A DNA stretch of 64,000 nt, taken from positions 8,930,501-8,994,500 of the forward strand of contig CM040086.1 of assembly GCA_022496805.1 (NCBI GenBank). Reading direction: 5' to 3'. The notes beneath the pieces were generated by a model. It saw nothing but the letters and a program-made list of their open reading frames with translations. It was not told the origin of the DNA and made no database searches. The stretch is from Pohlia nutans. Lineage: Eukaryota; Streptophyta; Bryopsida; Bryales; Mniaceae. The stretch's first letter is position 1. The number at the start of each line of letters is the position of its first letter. The position numbers and the translations under genes were made by a program. Shown here piece by piece: positions 22,201-32,403 of the stretch.

Positions 22201-25180
22201 CTGCTACAACATAACATTCTGGCTGCAACTCCCCACCTTTCACAGTACCAAATTGCTCTAATTGACAGCTTTGTAGATGAATAAAATGAGCAAAGATATT
22301 GGCGAAGATGAGCTCAAGACGATGTGCAAAACGAATCTAGATTAAAAAAATTCCAAGGGTGTTGAGGCAGAATGTTATGTAATGAATTTCCACGTTGTGA
22401 TGGCTTTGCAAAGGTGATTAACCCCTAAGCGTCTAAAACGCCCAATATGGCCATCTCCATCACTGAACTTTGCAACGGTGGCGTTTTTCTCATTTTACCT
22501 CGGTATTCTGATTGCAATACAAATCATTTTAACCCTTAAAGGGCTGATGGGGATAGTATACACGTTGGCATATTTGACATTTGTTGTAAATTGAGACCCC
22601 AATAGCTCATTAAAATCATGTCTACGTGAATTTTAACTTTATTTTTGGTCTTAAACCCATAGGAGGTGTGGAACTATGCCAAATACAATGGAATATTGGT
22701 GTATAATACTGGTCATGAAGGGCCCTTTGGACTTTAAGGGTTAAAAGCTCTTGTTCTAAACTACAAGATCAACAGTGTCAAACTGAAGTTGTTTTCACAC
22801 AAACAAACAGATGATTTGCAGCAGGGGGTCCAATTTTCCTTCACTACAGAAAATACACAGTGGACGCTTAGGGGGTTAAATTACCCTGACAAAAGAGTGG
22901 GAAGACGCTGTTTCAGCCTCTTCCGGATCTGCTTGGCGATGGTTTCCACAAGAGCCACTCTGCCGAGTTTGCTCGATGTGGTCTGAGTGAGGAGAGTCTT
23001 GAGAGACTCGGCTTCGGCCTTCCATGCCGTCTCTAAAGAGTCTTCGGACCCGTGAGCAGCCGCAATGGAAACCGATTGACCGATCATCGCCACCCACGGC
23101 ATTTCTTGCGTACTGGCTGGACCATTTCCTGAGAGCAGAGCTGCCACCGCGTCCAGACTCCGACGATCTGAAGCTGCTTGGTCTACTTTACTAATCACTC
23201 CCACAGTCCGTGTCCCTGAACATTATACTTCATAGTCAATTTTTCAGTTTTTTAACCAAGAAGCCCAAATTGGGACTCATGTTTTTTAGTAGCTTTGAGT
23301 AGATCTTGTGTGGACTTTCCTCTTGTTCAAATTTCTGTGTTTCTTAACCAACACATACAATATTCTTCATTAATTCCGATGATATAAAATTTGGTTCCAC
23401 TTTTCACTATGTGATCTATTGAATTTGTCATTTTAATCCCTGAACGTCCCAGCGTCCAGAAGCTTTATCCTCAACAGATTCAAAGCTTTGTAACTTTCTC
23501 ATACAATCTGGGATGACATTCATCCAAGTCATCTTTGCAAGCCTATTAGGTTCGCTACCAATTAAAGTAAATCTCTTTTGATGGGGATGTGTTGATAATA
23601 TTGGAGAGGCCTCCAAATGCAAGTATGTCAAATTTGTTGGGTAGATTTTGTGCTTGCAGTGGACCTCTCATGTACACCCTATGTACATCTGAGCCATGCT
23701 AATATCTATTTTTAAGGCTACCTCTGTTCAAAGGACCGGGGTTAAAATTGAGAATCCTGGGTCCTTTAAGGGTTAGATCATGAAAGAAAGTCACCATATG
23801 GCCCACTCAAAAATGTGAAGGAAAACATTTAGGTCTGGGCGTACCGTCAGAATCCAGTTCTTGAGCCAATTTCAAGGCCTTCGAGGATGCAACTTCGCGC
23901 ACTGAAGCTGCTGGAACAACAACCAGAAGTATAGCATCATTGTGCTCAGCGAATTCTTGTGCCTGTGCAAAGTAGACAGTTTAAGTCATGTTAGCTGTAA
24001 TAACAATAAAGCTCTGGAAGTGCATACTTCATATGAGGGAAAATGCACACAAACTTACAATTGAGTCGTCTGAAGTAGCGCCAAGTCCAGGGATATCGAA
24101 TAGCTTCAAAGGCGGAGCTGCACGAATCCAACTCTTAAATATGTCAACAACGAAGCCAATGTGGGCAACTAGCAGAGCCAAGATTGCTGAAACCGTAATC
24201 TCTCACCTGCATCAGACTGGAGAGTGAGCTGAATGCCTTGCGTTCTTCCACTCCTTGCGTTTGGTGTCCAGCTTTTCAACCTCCCTTGCAATGAATGACG
24301 AACATCGCCTGGTTCCATGGAGACAAATTAGGTCTTCACCAAAACAAAAGGAAAGAAAACACTTTCAAGTGATAATCCACTCCGGTGACCTTACTTGCCG
24401 TGACAAAACTGGGAGCCCTTCCATCAACAACAAGATACAATCCTCTGTTGTTGCTGCTTCTTGAGCTTCCACGTTGCATCTGAATGACAATGGGTGCCCG
24501 CGTTGCACCGTTCTCTCCCGTAGGCTACGTTCACCCAAATGGAAAGTTAACTCTCATGTCAAGAGCGTCACAAACCCTAACCTAGAAAATTTCTTCGGAC
24601 AAAGCTCACCGAAACCAAATTGCAACATGTGCTTCGTTAACCTACACCACGATGCTTGCCCTTACTAGCACCGATCGTCTAAATTCTGACGGAAAACTTC
24701 CATAGCTTGCTCTTGAGTCACCTCAAATGCATGATTCGCACACTGAGTTTTGGTTTCAGAAAGCGCTTGCTAGCTGGGTGATGAGAATTACCAACACAGG
24801 ATGGCCCATGAGACTGTTGAGCACTGCAGACTTGCCGGCCCCCTGCACACATTCACACGAATGAGTAGTACTCCGACAGACGCTCCGTCACGTCCACGGA
24901 CCTCGAGCCTGATCGCCAGTTTCGATGGTTCCAAGAGCGCAGAGTTTTCGTGAATTGGGTAAAAACAAAACGTGAACAATTGGAAGGGGAATTCAGGTGG
25001 AGTGATGCGCACCACGGTGCCCAGGGCGACCACGTTGAGAAACGAGGCCGGCCGTGCCGACTCGTCGTCAGCGTCTTCCGCGTCGGCCAGCAACGCCGAC
25101 GCCTGCTGCATGGACTCCGCCAGCAGCACCAGGCTCTCCATGGCGCCTGCGAATCGCTCCTCGCTGCCTTTCCCGTCCAT
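16270..25180 (-). CDS. DRP2: DRP2-type dynamin-related GTPase (PH and GED), 22 exons
   Basis: Predicted exons: 25180-25013, 24842-24792, 24524-24395, 24308-24207, 24117-24059, 23962-23845, 23215-22885, 22155-22008, 21841-21740, 21586-21467, 21340-21257, 21168-21041, 20873-20789, 20459-20336, 19658-19582, 19211-19155, 18985-18829, 18718-18558, 18372-18253, 17845-17778, 17521-17355, 16556-16270. All phases agree, giving 947 aa; flowering-plant DRP2 proteins are slightly over 900. Seen: P-loop GTVGAGKS (54-61), DIPG (158-161), SKVD (218-221), a middle domain, a PH domain (about 583-710, [12 protein letters not shown]), a coiled-coil GED (about 750-840) and a Ser/Pro/Arg-rich tail ending [10 protein letters not shown]. 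Family role: membrane scission in clathrin-mediated endocytosis and cell-plate or trans-Golgi traffic, with the PH domain binding phosphoinositides. The last intron has a GC donor. Several introns are enlarged by mobile elements. Confidence 0.93.
16589..16827. mobile_element. TTAA-ended MITE (GGACCAAG family) in the last DRP2 intron
   Basis: Begins TTAACCCCTACAGGACCAAG and ends CTTGGTCTTTTAGGGGTTAA. The interior motifs TTTTGAGTAGGTCTTGT and TTCACTGATTCCATTGATG recur at 20110-20298, 23252-23776, 37650-37887 and 42715-42923. It accounts for 239 bp of the 798-bp intron. Confidence 0.85.
17971..18201. mobile_element. MITE with TATGGGTACC ends, DRP2 intron 19
   Basis: The ends are GGTGATGGCTTGATATGGGT and ACCCATATTAGGCCATTCC. 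A relative in the opposite orientation lies at 48449-48679, with the shared interior words GCCATGG, CACACTAT and TTTCTTACCAA. About 230 bp, non-coding. It explains more than half of this 407-bp intron. Confidence 0.7.
19397..19480 (+). tRNA. tRNA-Leu (UAA), nuclear type, inside a DRP2 intron
   Basis: A complete cloverleaf can be drawn: 7-bp acceptor stem GCTAGCT/AGCTAGC, D-arm CCC-GGG with GAGTGGTCTAA, anticodon arm GGCGA/TCGCC with loop CTTAAGA (anticodon TAA), a long class II variable arm, and T-arm GTGGG-TTCAAAC-CCCAC with a matching B box. The discriminator base is A and no CCA is encoded. A T-run (ATTTTGA) follows shortly. It has no intron and is not the plastid trnL(UAA) type. It lies on the strand opposite the DRP2 transcript, within intron 15 (19212-19581). 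Confidence 0.93.
20110..20298. mobile_element. Truncated TTAA element (GGACCAAG family), DRP2 intron 14
   Basis: GCAGTTTTGAGTAGG, ATTCTTCACTAATTCC and TATGAATCCTGGGGTTAA match 16589-16827. The right TTAA is at 20295-20298. The left terminus is not recognisable. Confidence 0.65.
21005..21027 (+). repeat. Interstitial telomere-type repeat (TTTAGGG)3
   Basis: Three uninterrupted TTTAGGG units, the plant-type telomere repeat, in DRP2 intron 12 only 13 bases inside the 5' splice site. On the gene's strand it reads CCCTAAA, a telo-box. Confidence 0.9.
22428..22879. mobile_element. TTAA-ended element in DRP2 intron 7, with nested insert
   Basis: Begins TTAACCCCTAAGCGTC and ends GACGCTTAGGGGGTTAA-like (TTAA at 22428-22431 and 22876-22879). 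It contains a second TTAA element at 22529-22744. Its right end lies only five bases inside the intron-7 donor (22884). Confidence 0.8.
22529..22744. mobile_element. Nested TTAA element (CCCTTAAAGGGC family)
   Basis: Begins TTAACCCTTAAAGGGC and ends GGCCCTTTGGACTTTAAGGG before TTAA. TTAA lies at both ends (22529-22532 and 22741-22744). It is inserted within the 22428-22879 element. 27285-27430 has similar termini. Confidence 0.75.
23252..23776. mobile_element. TTAA-type element (GGACCAAG family) with nested insert, DRP2 intron 6
   Basis: The left end is TTAACCAAGAAGCCC at 23252. The right end, GGGTCCTTTAAGGGTTA, has a mutated last base (TTAG). The interior matches 16589-16827 and is interrupted by another element at 23433-23745. 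Confidence 0.7.
23433..23745. mobile_element. Nested TTAA element (CGTCCCAGCGTCC family)
   Basis: Begins TTAATCCCTGAACGTCCC and ends with AAAGGACCGGGGTTAA. The interior (GATGACATTCATCCAAGTC, TTGATAATATTGGAGAGGCC) matches 15764-16094 and 43754-44069 in the inverse orientation. It sits inside the 23252-23776 element. Confidence 0.75.
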
Positions 25181-26055
25181 TTAATTTCTACTCCGATCGC
25201 GCTTTCAAGAACAATTCAGCACCACAACGGCGAGACCGTCCCACAATCTTAGACTGTCCCTCGCTAGCTAGCGCAGAACCAGACGCCGCGGCTCCGGAGC
25301 CATAGAACCCTGTTGTCAACAATTAATCTTCGTGGAATCTGGTGCGTGAGCGCCACGCCAAGACGAGAATTGGGCATTAAACTTGGAGAAGCATCTGCAA
25401 ACACGAATATCACAGCAGAATTGACAGAACGCACAACTTTATTTCGGTAAGGGCGACGTCACGAGATGGTTCGAAGTGAAAAAGAAAAGTTGGGGGGGAG
25501 CATATTCGCCGGTCCTTGAGACTTCATACAGACGGAAATTGCAGTCGAAATTCGTGGCGGACCTGGTCGAGGGAGCGTCCCCTAAAGCAGGCAAGGCAAG
25601 GCTGATGAGTGGAGTAACAATAAGTTAATATTAAGATATGATGGTAGTGGATTACAATTGGCCTGAATCTCATGCAAATTAAAGCTCACCCTTTAGGTAG
25701 TGACAGTCCCCAGGAGTTGGGGTGCATGACTTGCCGGGAGAGTCTGCTCGATCAGCTCCACTTGGGACAGCAATTGTGTGTGTGTGTGCAGCTCAATTGT
25801 TTGAGGAACGCGGAGTGAGTGTGGCTTCAATCCGGAATGATTTCTGATGTGCTGCACGTTCGTTTGTTGTTTGTTGTCACCCCCGATATTATCTGTTGAA
25901 TGTGCACGTCGGAACTTCATTTCTCTACGCAGGCCGGGCGTGCCGTAACCTCCGCCTCGATGCCCACAATCTTGGGTATCCAGGGTGCCTATTTTTGTAT
26001 AAACCTGTTGATGCCCTGACTCTTGGGTATCCATGATGCCAAAGGCTCAATTCAT
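25181..26055. other. DRP2 upstream region, promoter and leader expected
   Basis: The first 250 bases before the DRP2 start (25181-25430) are GC-richer than the surroundings and probably hold the leader. No TATA box is clear. A minus-strand frame at 25693-26034 includes an imperfect internal repeat (MDTQESGH / LDTQDCGH). It has no recognised family and may be chance. Confidence 0.4.
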
Positions 26056-26905
26056 TCGTTACGGTAACCTCTAAATGACAGAGGGGTAAGGGCAAAACCT
26101 AGATGTGTTATAAAATGTTACTTCTGAATTTTTGATGAAGTTTGATCCAAAATAGAAAATGAGAAGCATGTTGTTTAGTAACGGAAAACTCAAAATCCTC
26201 CGACGTTAATGCAAAAGGACAAAAAATTGCCCTCTATTTTGAATGTGTAGGGGTCCACCTTAAAAAATTACCCACTCTTCCAAGGGTTTAAAATTCCCAA
26301 GGGGTCCTCCTAAACCAAATTTGGACTGTAGGCCTCAAATTTGCAAAAACATTTGCCAAAAAAAGACCCTAAAGGATTCAAAATAGAAATTTAGAAAATC
26401 GGCCCCATGAGTAACATTTGCATTAATGTCACATGGAGGATTTAGAGTCGGGGGTTTAGTAACTATCCATACGGTCAGACTTCCAAAAATAGTTTTAGAT
26501 ATTCATTTAATGAATTTAGAAGCATTTATCATTTCATATTCACCAAAATTACAATTTTTATGTTTAGAATTTGAAATTTGAAATTTGGTATGATTGGTTA
26601 AAACTAGACATTCTGTTTTAAATTTTTTAAAGGCAGAATTTTCAAATGAGAGAACATCATCATTTTCCCAAAATAGTAGGTTTTATAATACCAGGACAAT
26701 ATCGAGGTCTTTGTCTTTGAAAAGATCTTTAGTGAACCTCAATACTGCAAATGAAATGCATCAAACAACACTAAAACATGATCTCTACCCCCAATTTTGA
26801 CCAAAAAAATCAAAACTTGAAAAATGTCAATTTTTATCCATACAGAGTCACTATTGTTTGGGTTGCGACCAAAAAATGATCAATCGGTCACTTAGGAATT
26901 ATGAG
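26056..26905. mobile_element. Diverged long TTAA-family element
   Basis: Matches both outer parts of the element at 9593-12725 (AGATGTGTTATAAAATG, TCCATACGGTCAGACTTCC, TATGATTGGTTAAAACT) without its 2.6 kb insert. The ends are degraded (GGTAACCTCTAAATG and GGTCACTTAGGAATTA). 51750-52073 is a relative of the right part. Confidence 0.6.
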
Positions 26906-27284
26906 ACTAGGGCTTTGTGATGTTGCTCGCCAAGCAACTTGAACACAAATTTTGTTTTAAATGTTTGTGTAAGGTACAAGACAGGTTGCAAAATATCATT
27001 TTGTAATAAATAAAAAAACTAACTAAATGGTCAATCAGGTTCATTACATTTTGTAGCAATACAAGGAGTTAACTTACTTAATCCGTAAAGGGCATTCACT
27101 ATATACTGTATCTGGAAGAATTTTACAAATTGTGAAAACAAACCCTCTTGAAATAAAACATAAACTTAATTTCTAATTGCAATTAGATTGTGTTTTCATT
27201 GCAAAAAGGTATTGGCTCCTAGTGCTCTATTATGCTATAGGGTTGCCCCCAAACTCCCAAATTTTGATCAAGTCCTTTAGGGGG

Positions 27285-27430
27285 TTAACCCTTAAAAGGC
27301 CCTTAGGGTCACTCTCTACATCCTATCTTTATTAATTTTTGTCTGTACTAAAAAGTATTTGGCCATTGTTATTTTGATCAAATACCACATCATTCGGCTT
27401 CAAAGGACTTTTGGGCTGTTTAAAAGTTAA
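27285..27430. mobile_element. Short TTAA element
   Basis: Begins TTAACCCTTAAAAGGCCC and ends GGGCTGTTTAAAAGTTAA, with TTAA at both ends. The termini are related to 22529-22744. Confidence 0.6.
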
Positions 27431-28557
27431 CTAAATACGAACCAATTTTGGGTAGCAGAACAAGAGCAACAAAGAGAACAGAAAAGACGGCACAACAGCC
27501 AAGGACAAGGTTGGAGAATAAAAAGACAATCAACTAAAGCGGCTCCAATACAATCTGCACTACATCTAAATGTCCTGACATTCTCCCTGGGTATTATAAA
27601 CAGAATGAGGTTTCTAAAATGCCATCCTCTTACCAGGGTGTTCTTTTTGGGCACCTTAACAAAAATCTTGCTAGAACATGGCCAAAAACCACCAAGTTTT
27701 TTACTAGAAATTTTCAAATTACAAAAAATATCTTGGATGAAATTACCACATTGTGGATGAAAACACAATCATGGATACGAGATAAATTCTAATGTGATAT
27801 TTTCTATCCAATATGTGGATGAATGTTGAAAGATGAAGCAACACTATAACGTTTTATTTCGTCACTTTGACAGTTCATACAAAAAAAATATGAAAAATGT
27901 CCTGGCCAGACACTAACAAAAATAGTTTGAGGTTTAAAATAGTACTACTGAACAAATTTGCCAGAAATTTTGACAAGAGGTAAATCATGAAACGAAGATT
28001 AGGAAATAGTATTTTTTACTGAAATACCAGTGCTTTGTACATGTATCGTAATTTTTATTTTTGAAACAAATTCACGTTATGTACCATAAATCTGTCGTTG
28101 TATGCACCTGTAACAAATGCTTGAGGATTTGCCTTGGAAAAAGAATCTAATTCATTTGTGCACAATCCAACGTCAAGTAGGAACAGCAAAAGCTATTACC
28201 AAAATAGATGGATGATAGAAAATAGAATATGAAAAATCATTACCACTCACTGAATGTTACACCTGGACAGTCCTTTTCTTTATTCTACTGGCTGTGCATT
28301 GAATGTTACTCCTTGAAAGTTTTTGCTTATTTTCTATTCCCATCTACAGCAGAGATCTCACGAATGTGATGTGAAATCCCCAAATAACCGTCCTCTAATG
28401 CAATTTCAAAACTCCCAAAGATCATGCACAATACACACGCAGCAGTGAGATAATCCTGCACAGTTCTAGAAGAATTCTTAAGATCCACTGAGTAACTGTT
28501 CCTTCCTCCTCTACTGTACTGTACTGTCTGTCATGATAGATCGGGCAGCAGCATTCT
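27431..28557. other. Intergenic downstream of the quinone reductase gene
   Basis: AT-rich. The minus-strand frame at 27427-27768 has no family motif and looks like chance. The last few hundred bases should hold the 3' untranslated region of the reductase gene. Confidence 0.45.
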
Positions 28558-29862
28558 TCAAGCCTTCAACTTCTTGGTAATCTCAGCGGTGTACTTCCCC
28601 TGGTAGAAAGCTTGTTCCAACTCCAGCTTTGTGGGTTGCCGTGTGCCATCGCCGGCAAAAGTCCCGGATCCGTAGGGAGATCCGCCCTTGATGTCGGTCA
28701 TCTCGAACATACCGCCTCCAAACGTGTAGCCGATGGGAACAAAAATCATGCCGTGATGTGTCAACTGTGTGATGGCTGTCAATCTGAAGGGAATCAAAAC
28801 GCCAGTCAGTCAAACATACACAAGCACTGTTAACACTCTCCATTTCCAACTCAATATAATTTTGTATTACAAACTAATATATATGATTCTGCACAACCCC
28901 AACAAAAGAACACAAAAGGAAGTTCCACTAAAACCTCTCACTAGAACGAGATTCTACAATATCCACACTATCATTGCCTGTGGCAGACTTAACCCCTGGA
29001 GGACCAAGGATTCATGGTTTTAAAATGAAAAATATAATTCAGATGGGACCAAATTATACATCACTGTAGAGCATTGTATGTGAATAATGTTGAACAGAAA
29101 GAAGGTACACATCGGAGCTACAAAGCTGCTTTATAAAAAGCAAGAATAAATGAACATTTGAGTGAGCTTGCAAGAAAAAAGTTGTGAAACAAGGTTACGT
29201 ACGCGGTGGTTTCCTGGCCACCTCCTTGGCTACCGGTGCTGATAAAGATACCGGCGGGCTTTCCAGCCAGCGACTGCGTCCTCCACAAACCGCCGGTGGA
29301 GTCCAAGAAGGCCTTGAACTGCGCGGCCATCATGCCGTATCGGGTGGGGAAACCGAACAAGAACCCGTCGGCCTCCGCCAAATCCTTGGCATCGATGATA
29401 GGGATGTCGGATTTGGGCGGCGCGCCCATCTTTCCCAACACATCCTCCGGCAAAGTCTCGGGTACCTGCCATTAAATTCAGCCTTCATATCCAAGAAAGA
29501 ACAACCCCCTCCTCCTCGATCAGCTCAGATTATTACTGTAAAGAATACTTACTCGGTACAAAGTCGTCTCCACTCCCTCCACAGAGCTGGCACCCTTCAC
29601 AATCTCCTTGGCAAGAGTTTCTATGTGTCCATACATGGAGTAGTACCTGCAAGACCCAAAAAGCATTCATTCCAGGATCGATGTATGGCATTATAACCGT
29701 GGGCACAGACAGACTCTGAAACGCAATTCGATAACGGAAGCATTCCGAAAAGTAACCATCCATAGCCAGAAAGAAGAAATGACAAAAAAAAAGCACGATC
29801 AACACATGCAGCAGGATCGAGGGAGCTAGAAAAACATACACAACGTAGAGCTTCACAGCCAT
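28558..29862 (-). CDS. WrbA/FQR1-like NAD(P)H:quinone oxidoreductase, four exons
   Basis: Exons 29862-29840, 29646-29553, 29465-29203 and 28783-28558 give 201 aa, against about 200 for plant FQR1. The family are FMN-dependent flavodoxin-fold enzymes that reduce quinones by two electrons and so avoid semiquinone radicals; in plants they are soluble and linked to auxin and oxidative stress responses. Seen: the phosphate-binding start [12 protein letters not shown] (from residue 9), [28 protein letters not shown] and the C-terminal block with [11 protein letters not shown] and GDGTRQPT. Splices follow GT-AG (GTATGT, GTAAGT and GTACGT donors) and the frame is continuous. The tiny first exon (7 codons plus 2 bases) is supported by the MAVKLYVV start. 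Intron 3 contains a fragment of a TTAA element. Confidence 0.92.
28989..29110. mobile_element. TTAA element fragment (GGACCAAG family), inverted
   Basis: Begins TTAACCCCTGGAGGACCAAG and continues GATTCATGGTTTTAAAATGA, matching the right end of 16589-16827 read on the other strand. The other terminus is lost. It lies in intron 3 of the quinone reductase gene. Confidence 0.6.
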
Positions 29863-30370
29863 GTTGGGTTGCGGTGGGAAGGTGATTGAAGCTGAGATGC
29901 GGGAGACTGGACTGTGACAACAGAAAGAGCAACAAGACGAAAGTGGCCTTGCCAAGGGACATGCACTTATAGAGCAGATTACATACTGTAGGAAAGCCTA
30001 CTCCGGAGAAGCAAGTTCTAGCTTTCAGGGTGTGCACGAGGATGTGGGAGTCCAGCTCGGACTTGGAGGAGTCCAGCTGGGATTCGAAATGGGTCCAGCT
30101 CGGATCGGAGAATGGGTGGGAGGAAGGGGCGCACGAAGCTACGTTGGGGAATGCACCCTCCGATAACTTAGCTGTGGAAGTTTTTATTGTTTATTTTTGG
30201 CACAAAGCAGTTGGTGAGCCTTGGCGAGTGACTCACTCAATTGCCCCAAAAAAAGGTACAGTGCTAAGGTACCACAATCTTCGGAGTTTGGGGCATTGTT
30301 TTACATTTTGGCAGGCAGGTTCATTGAATTCTTGGGCCTTGGTCCGTGCAGTGACATCAACATGACATAA
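29863..30370 (-). promoter_or_regulatory. Upstream region of the quinone reductase gene
   Basis: This 5' flank contains three close GTCCAGCTCGGA/GTCCAGCTGGGA repeats at about 30050-30105. I cannot place a TATA box or transcription start. The overlapping minus-strand frames at 29533-30037 are shadows of exon 1 and its flank. Confidence 0.3.
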
Positions 30371-31098
30371 GGGCCGCTTCACACTATGGACGTCCAAGTG
30401 AAGAGGCCGTGGGATTGAGAGTCTAAGGGCCGCTTCACACTATGGCCGTCCAAGTCGAGAGGCCGTGGGATTGAGAGTCCAAACTTTGTTGAGAGTCCAA
30501 AGAAATCTACTGAAAATAGGCATAAAATATAGTTTTCATTTTTTATGAAAAGAAATCGACGGCCTCTCGACCATGGTGACGGGTCTTGCAAAATGTAGGA
30601 CCCAAACGAGAGGTCGAGAGGCCGTCACCTTGGTCAAAAAGTGTTGCCATGTAAGCATTTTGAAGGTCCACAGCCTTTGGACTTTGGCCTCTAGTGTGAA
30701 GGGTCGAGAGGCCGAAACCATGGTTTCTTGCAATTTGATTGGTGGAAACCGACGGCCTCTCGACCTTTGGCCATAGTGTGAAGCGGCCCTAAACTTTGTT
30801 GAGAGTCCAAAGAAATTTACTAAAACTAAGCAATAAAATATAGTTTTCATTTTTTATGAAAACAAATCGATGGCCACTCGACCATAGTTTGGGTTTCCAT
30901 TCCCGTCCAATCCAAACTTCCTTTCGAGAGGTCGTCGCCTTGGTCAAAAGTACTACCACGTAGGCATTTTGGAAAGCGACGGCCGTTGGACTTTGGCCTC
31001 TAGTGTGAAGGGTCGAGAGGCCGAACCCATGGTTTCTTGCAATTTGATTGGTAGAAGTCGACGGCATCTCGACCTTTGGCCATAGTGTGAAGCAGCCC
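30371..31098. mobile_element. PIF/Harbinger-like MITE, copy B, interrupted by copy C
   Basis: The outer element has a GGGCCGCTTCACACTATGG left end and a GTGTGAAGCAGCCC right end. TAA flanks both (30368-30370 and 31099-31101). It is split at 30423/30790 by a second member of the same family. Without the insert, the halves join as GATTGAGAGTC-TAA-AACTTTGTTGAG, as in intact copies. Confidence 0.85.
30427..30789. mobile_element. PIF/Harbinger-like MITE, copy C, nested in copy B
   Basis: Ends are GGGCCGCTTCACACTATGGC and GCCATAGTGTGAAGCGGCCC, perfectly complementary over 20 bases. TAA duplicates flank it (30424-30426 and 30790-30792). The near-perfect ends suggest this is the younger insertion. 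Confidence 0.9.
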
Positions 31099-31134
31099 TA
31101 AAACACCGGGAAAGATATATGTGTGCAAATAGAG

Positions 31135-31879
31135 TTAACCCGTAAACGCCGCCGAGACCAAAAAAATGGGTTCTGAACGAAGTCGATTGCATTGATGATT
31201 TTCATCCATTTGCTACGTGGATGATTTCCATCCAATTCTTTATGTGAAGGGGCTTTGTTTGGTGATGCCATCCCTTCAAGTTAAATTCAAATCATTCAAG
31301 CTATTTTTAGATTTTACATGGATCCCAACTACAATAAGAGTCGTAAAAACGGTTCACCGTGTAGTGTCTTTTAATTTTTTTTGCTTGTTTTACTTTAACT
31401 AGATTTAGGTCATGAAAATGAGTTCCATTGCATTTAAGCTTAACTAACAAAATGAAGCTTGCTAAGTCTAGTTTCTACTCTACTTTGATTTTTTGGAAAG
31501 TTTTGAAAATTGAGTGTTTTATTGTAGTTACAAGTTTGGTAGGTATCACCAAAGTGTAGGAAAAATCTAAATTTAGATACACAGATGATTTTCATCAACT
31601 AAACTTTTCTTCATTGTAATTTACACTTTAGGTAAAAAAAATCGGAATTTTCTAGTACATTTTGTAATTGATATAGATTTTCTTTACAATCACTTCATAG
31701 AATCATATTGATTTAAAATTTTCACCAAAATTTATGAAAAATTCATGATTTGTAGTAGACATGTGACTTCATCTACTAAAAATATAAAATTTGAATTCTT
31801 GTATTATTTTTAGTAGCAAAATTGAGTGTGACTAATAAAACATGACTCCATGGTCATAGGCCCAACCTTTAGGGGTTAA
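31135..31879. mobile_element. TTAA-ended element, 745 bp
   Basis: Begins TTAACCCGTAAACGCCGCC and ends CCAACCTTTAGGGGTTAA. 60213-60940 is a full-length diverged copy in the opposite orientation. Non-coding. Confidence 0.8.
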
Positions 31880-31998
31880 CTGGAAAGAAGAGAGAATACA
31901 TGTTAGGTGAGGCAAGTCTCACTGGTACCTAAGGGCCTCATTCCATGTATGGGTGGTTGGTCCGCAAAAAATGGAAGCTTCACCAAAATGAGTGAACA

Positions 31999-32230
31999 GA
32001 ATACCGTAGTAGGAAGGCAGGGTCGGCACTTTCATGTCGAATAATTAATTAAAGTTTGAAAAGTAGGGGTCGGCACTTTCAAAATTAATTATTAAAAATT
32101 CGGCTATTAATAACTAACATTGAATTTTATTAGCGGCTACACGTTTTCCTTTGTTTTCTGTCTACAATTTTTGTTGACTTCATTTTTGTTGATTTCGACA
32201 AAATACTTGATAAATTATCTTGTAGTGCCT
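31999..32230. mobile_element. Partial TA-type MITE (TACCGT...GGAAGGCAGG family)
   Basis: TACCGTAGTAGGAAGGCAGG then GTCGGCACTTTC matches one end of 32914-33239 in the inverse orientation and continues through TTGTTGATTTCGACAAAATAC. The second terminus is not clear. It contains a small direct repeat of GGTCGGCACTTTC. Confidence 0.55.
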
Positions 32231-32403
32231 TTCACCTAACACCCTATTATTTCCTATTTTATTAATATCTAAAAATATATATAGAGTGACCTCCATGAAG
32301 GTACTCCACAAAAAGAATAGGTGAAAATTCTTTCATTTACTCTATGATACTTCACTTTGAATACATCCATTTGCGAAATTCGAGCCGCAACGACATTTAG
32401 TAG

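Noticed and set aside
27427..27768. 113-aa Cys/Phe-rich minus-strand frame
   Set aside because: Atypical composition, no domain, and partly inside a TTAA element end.
29184..29696. 170-aa plus-strand frame
   Set aside because: Antisense to exons 2 and 3 of the quinone reductase gene, whose minus-strand motifs are clear.
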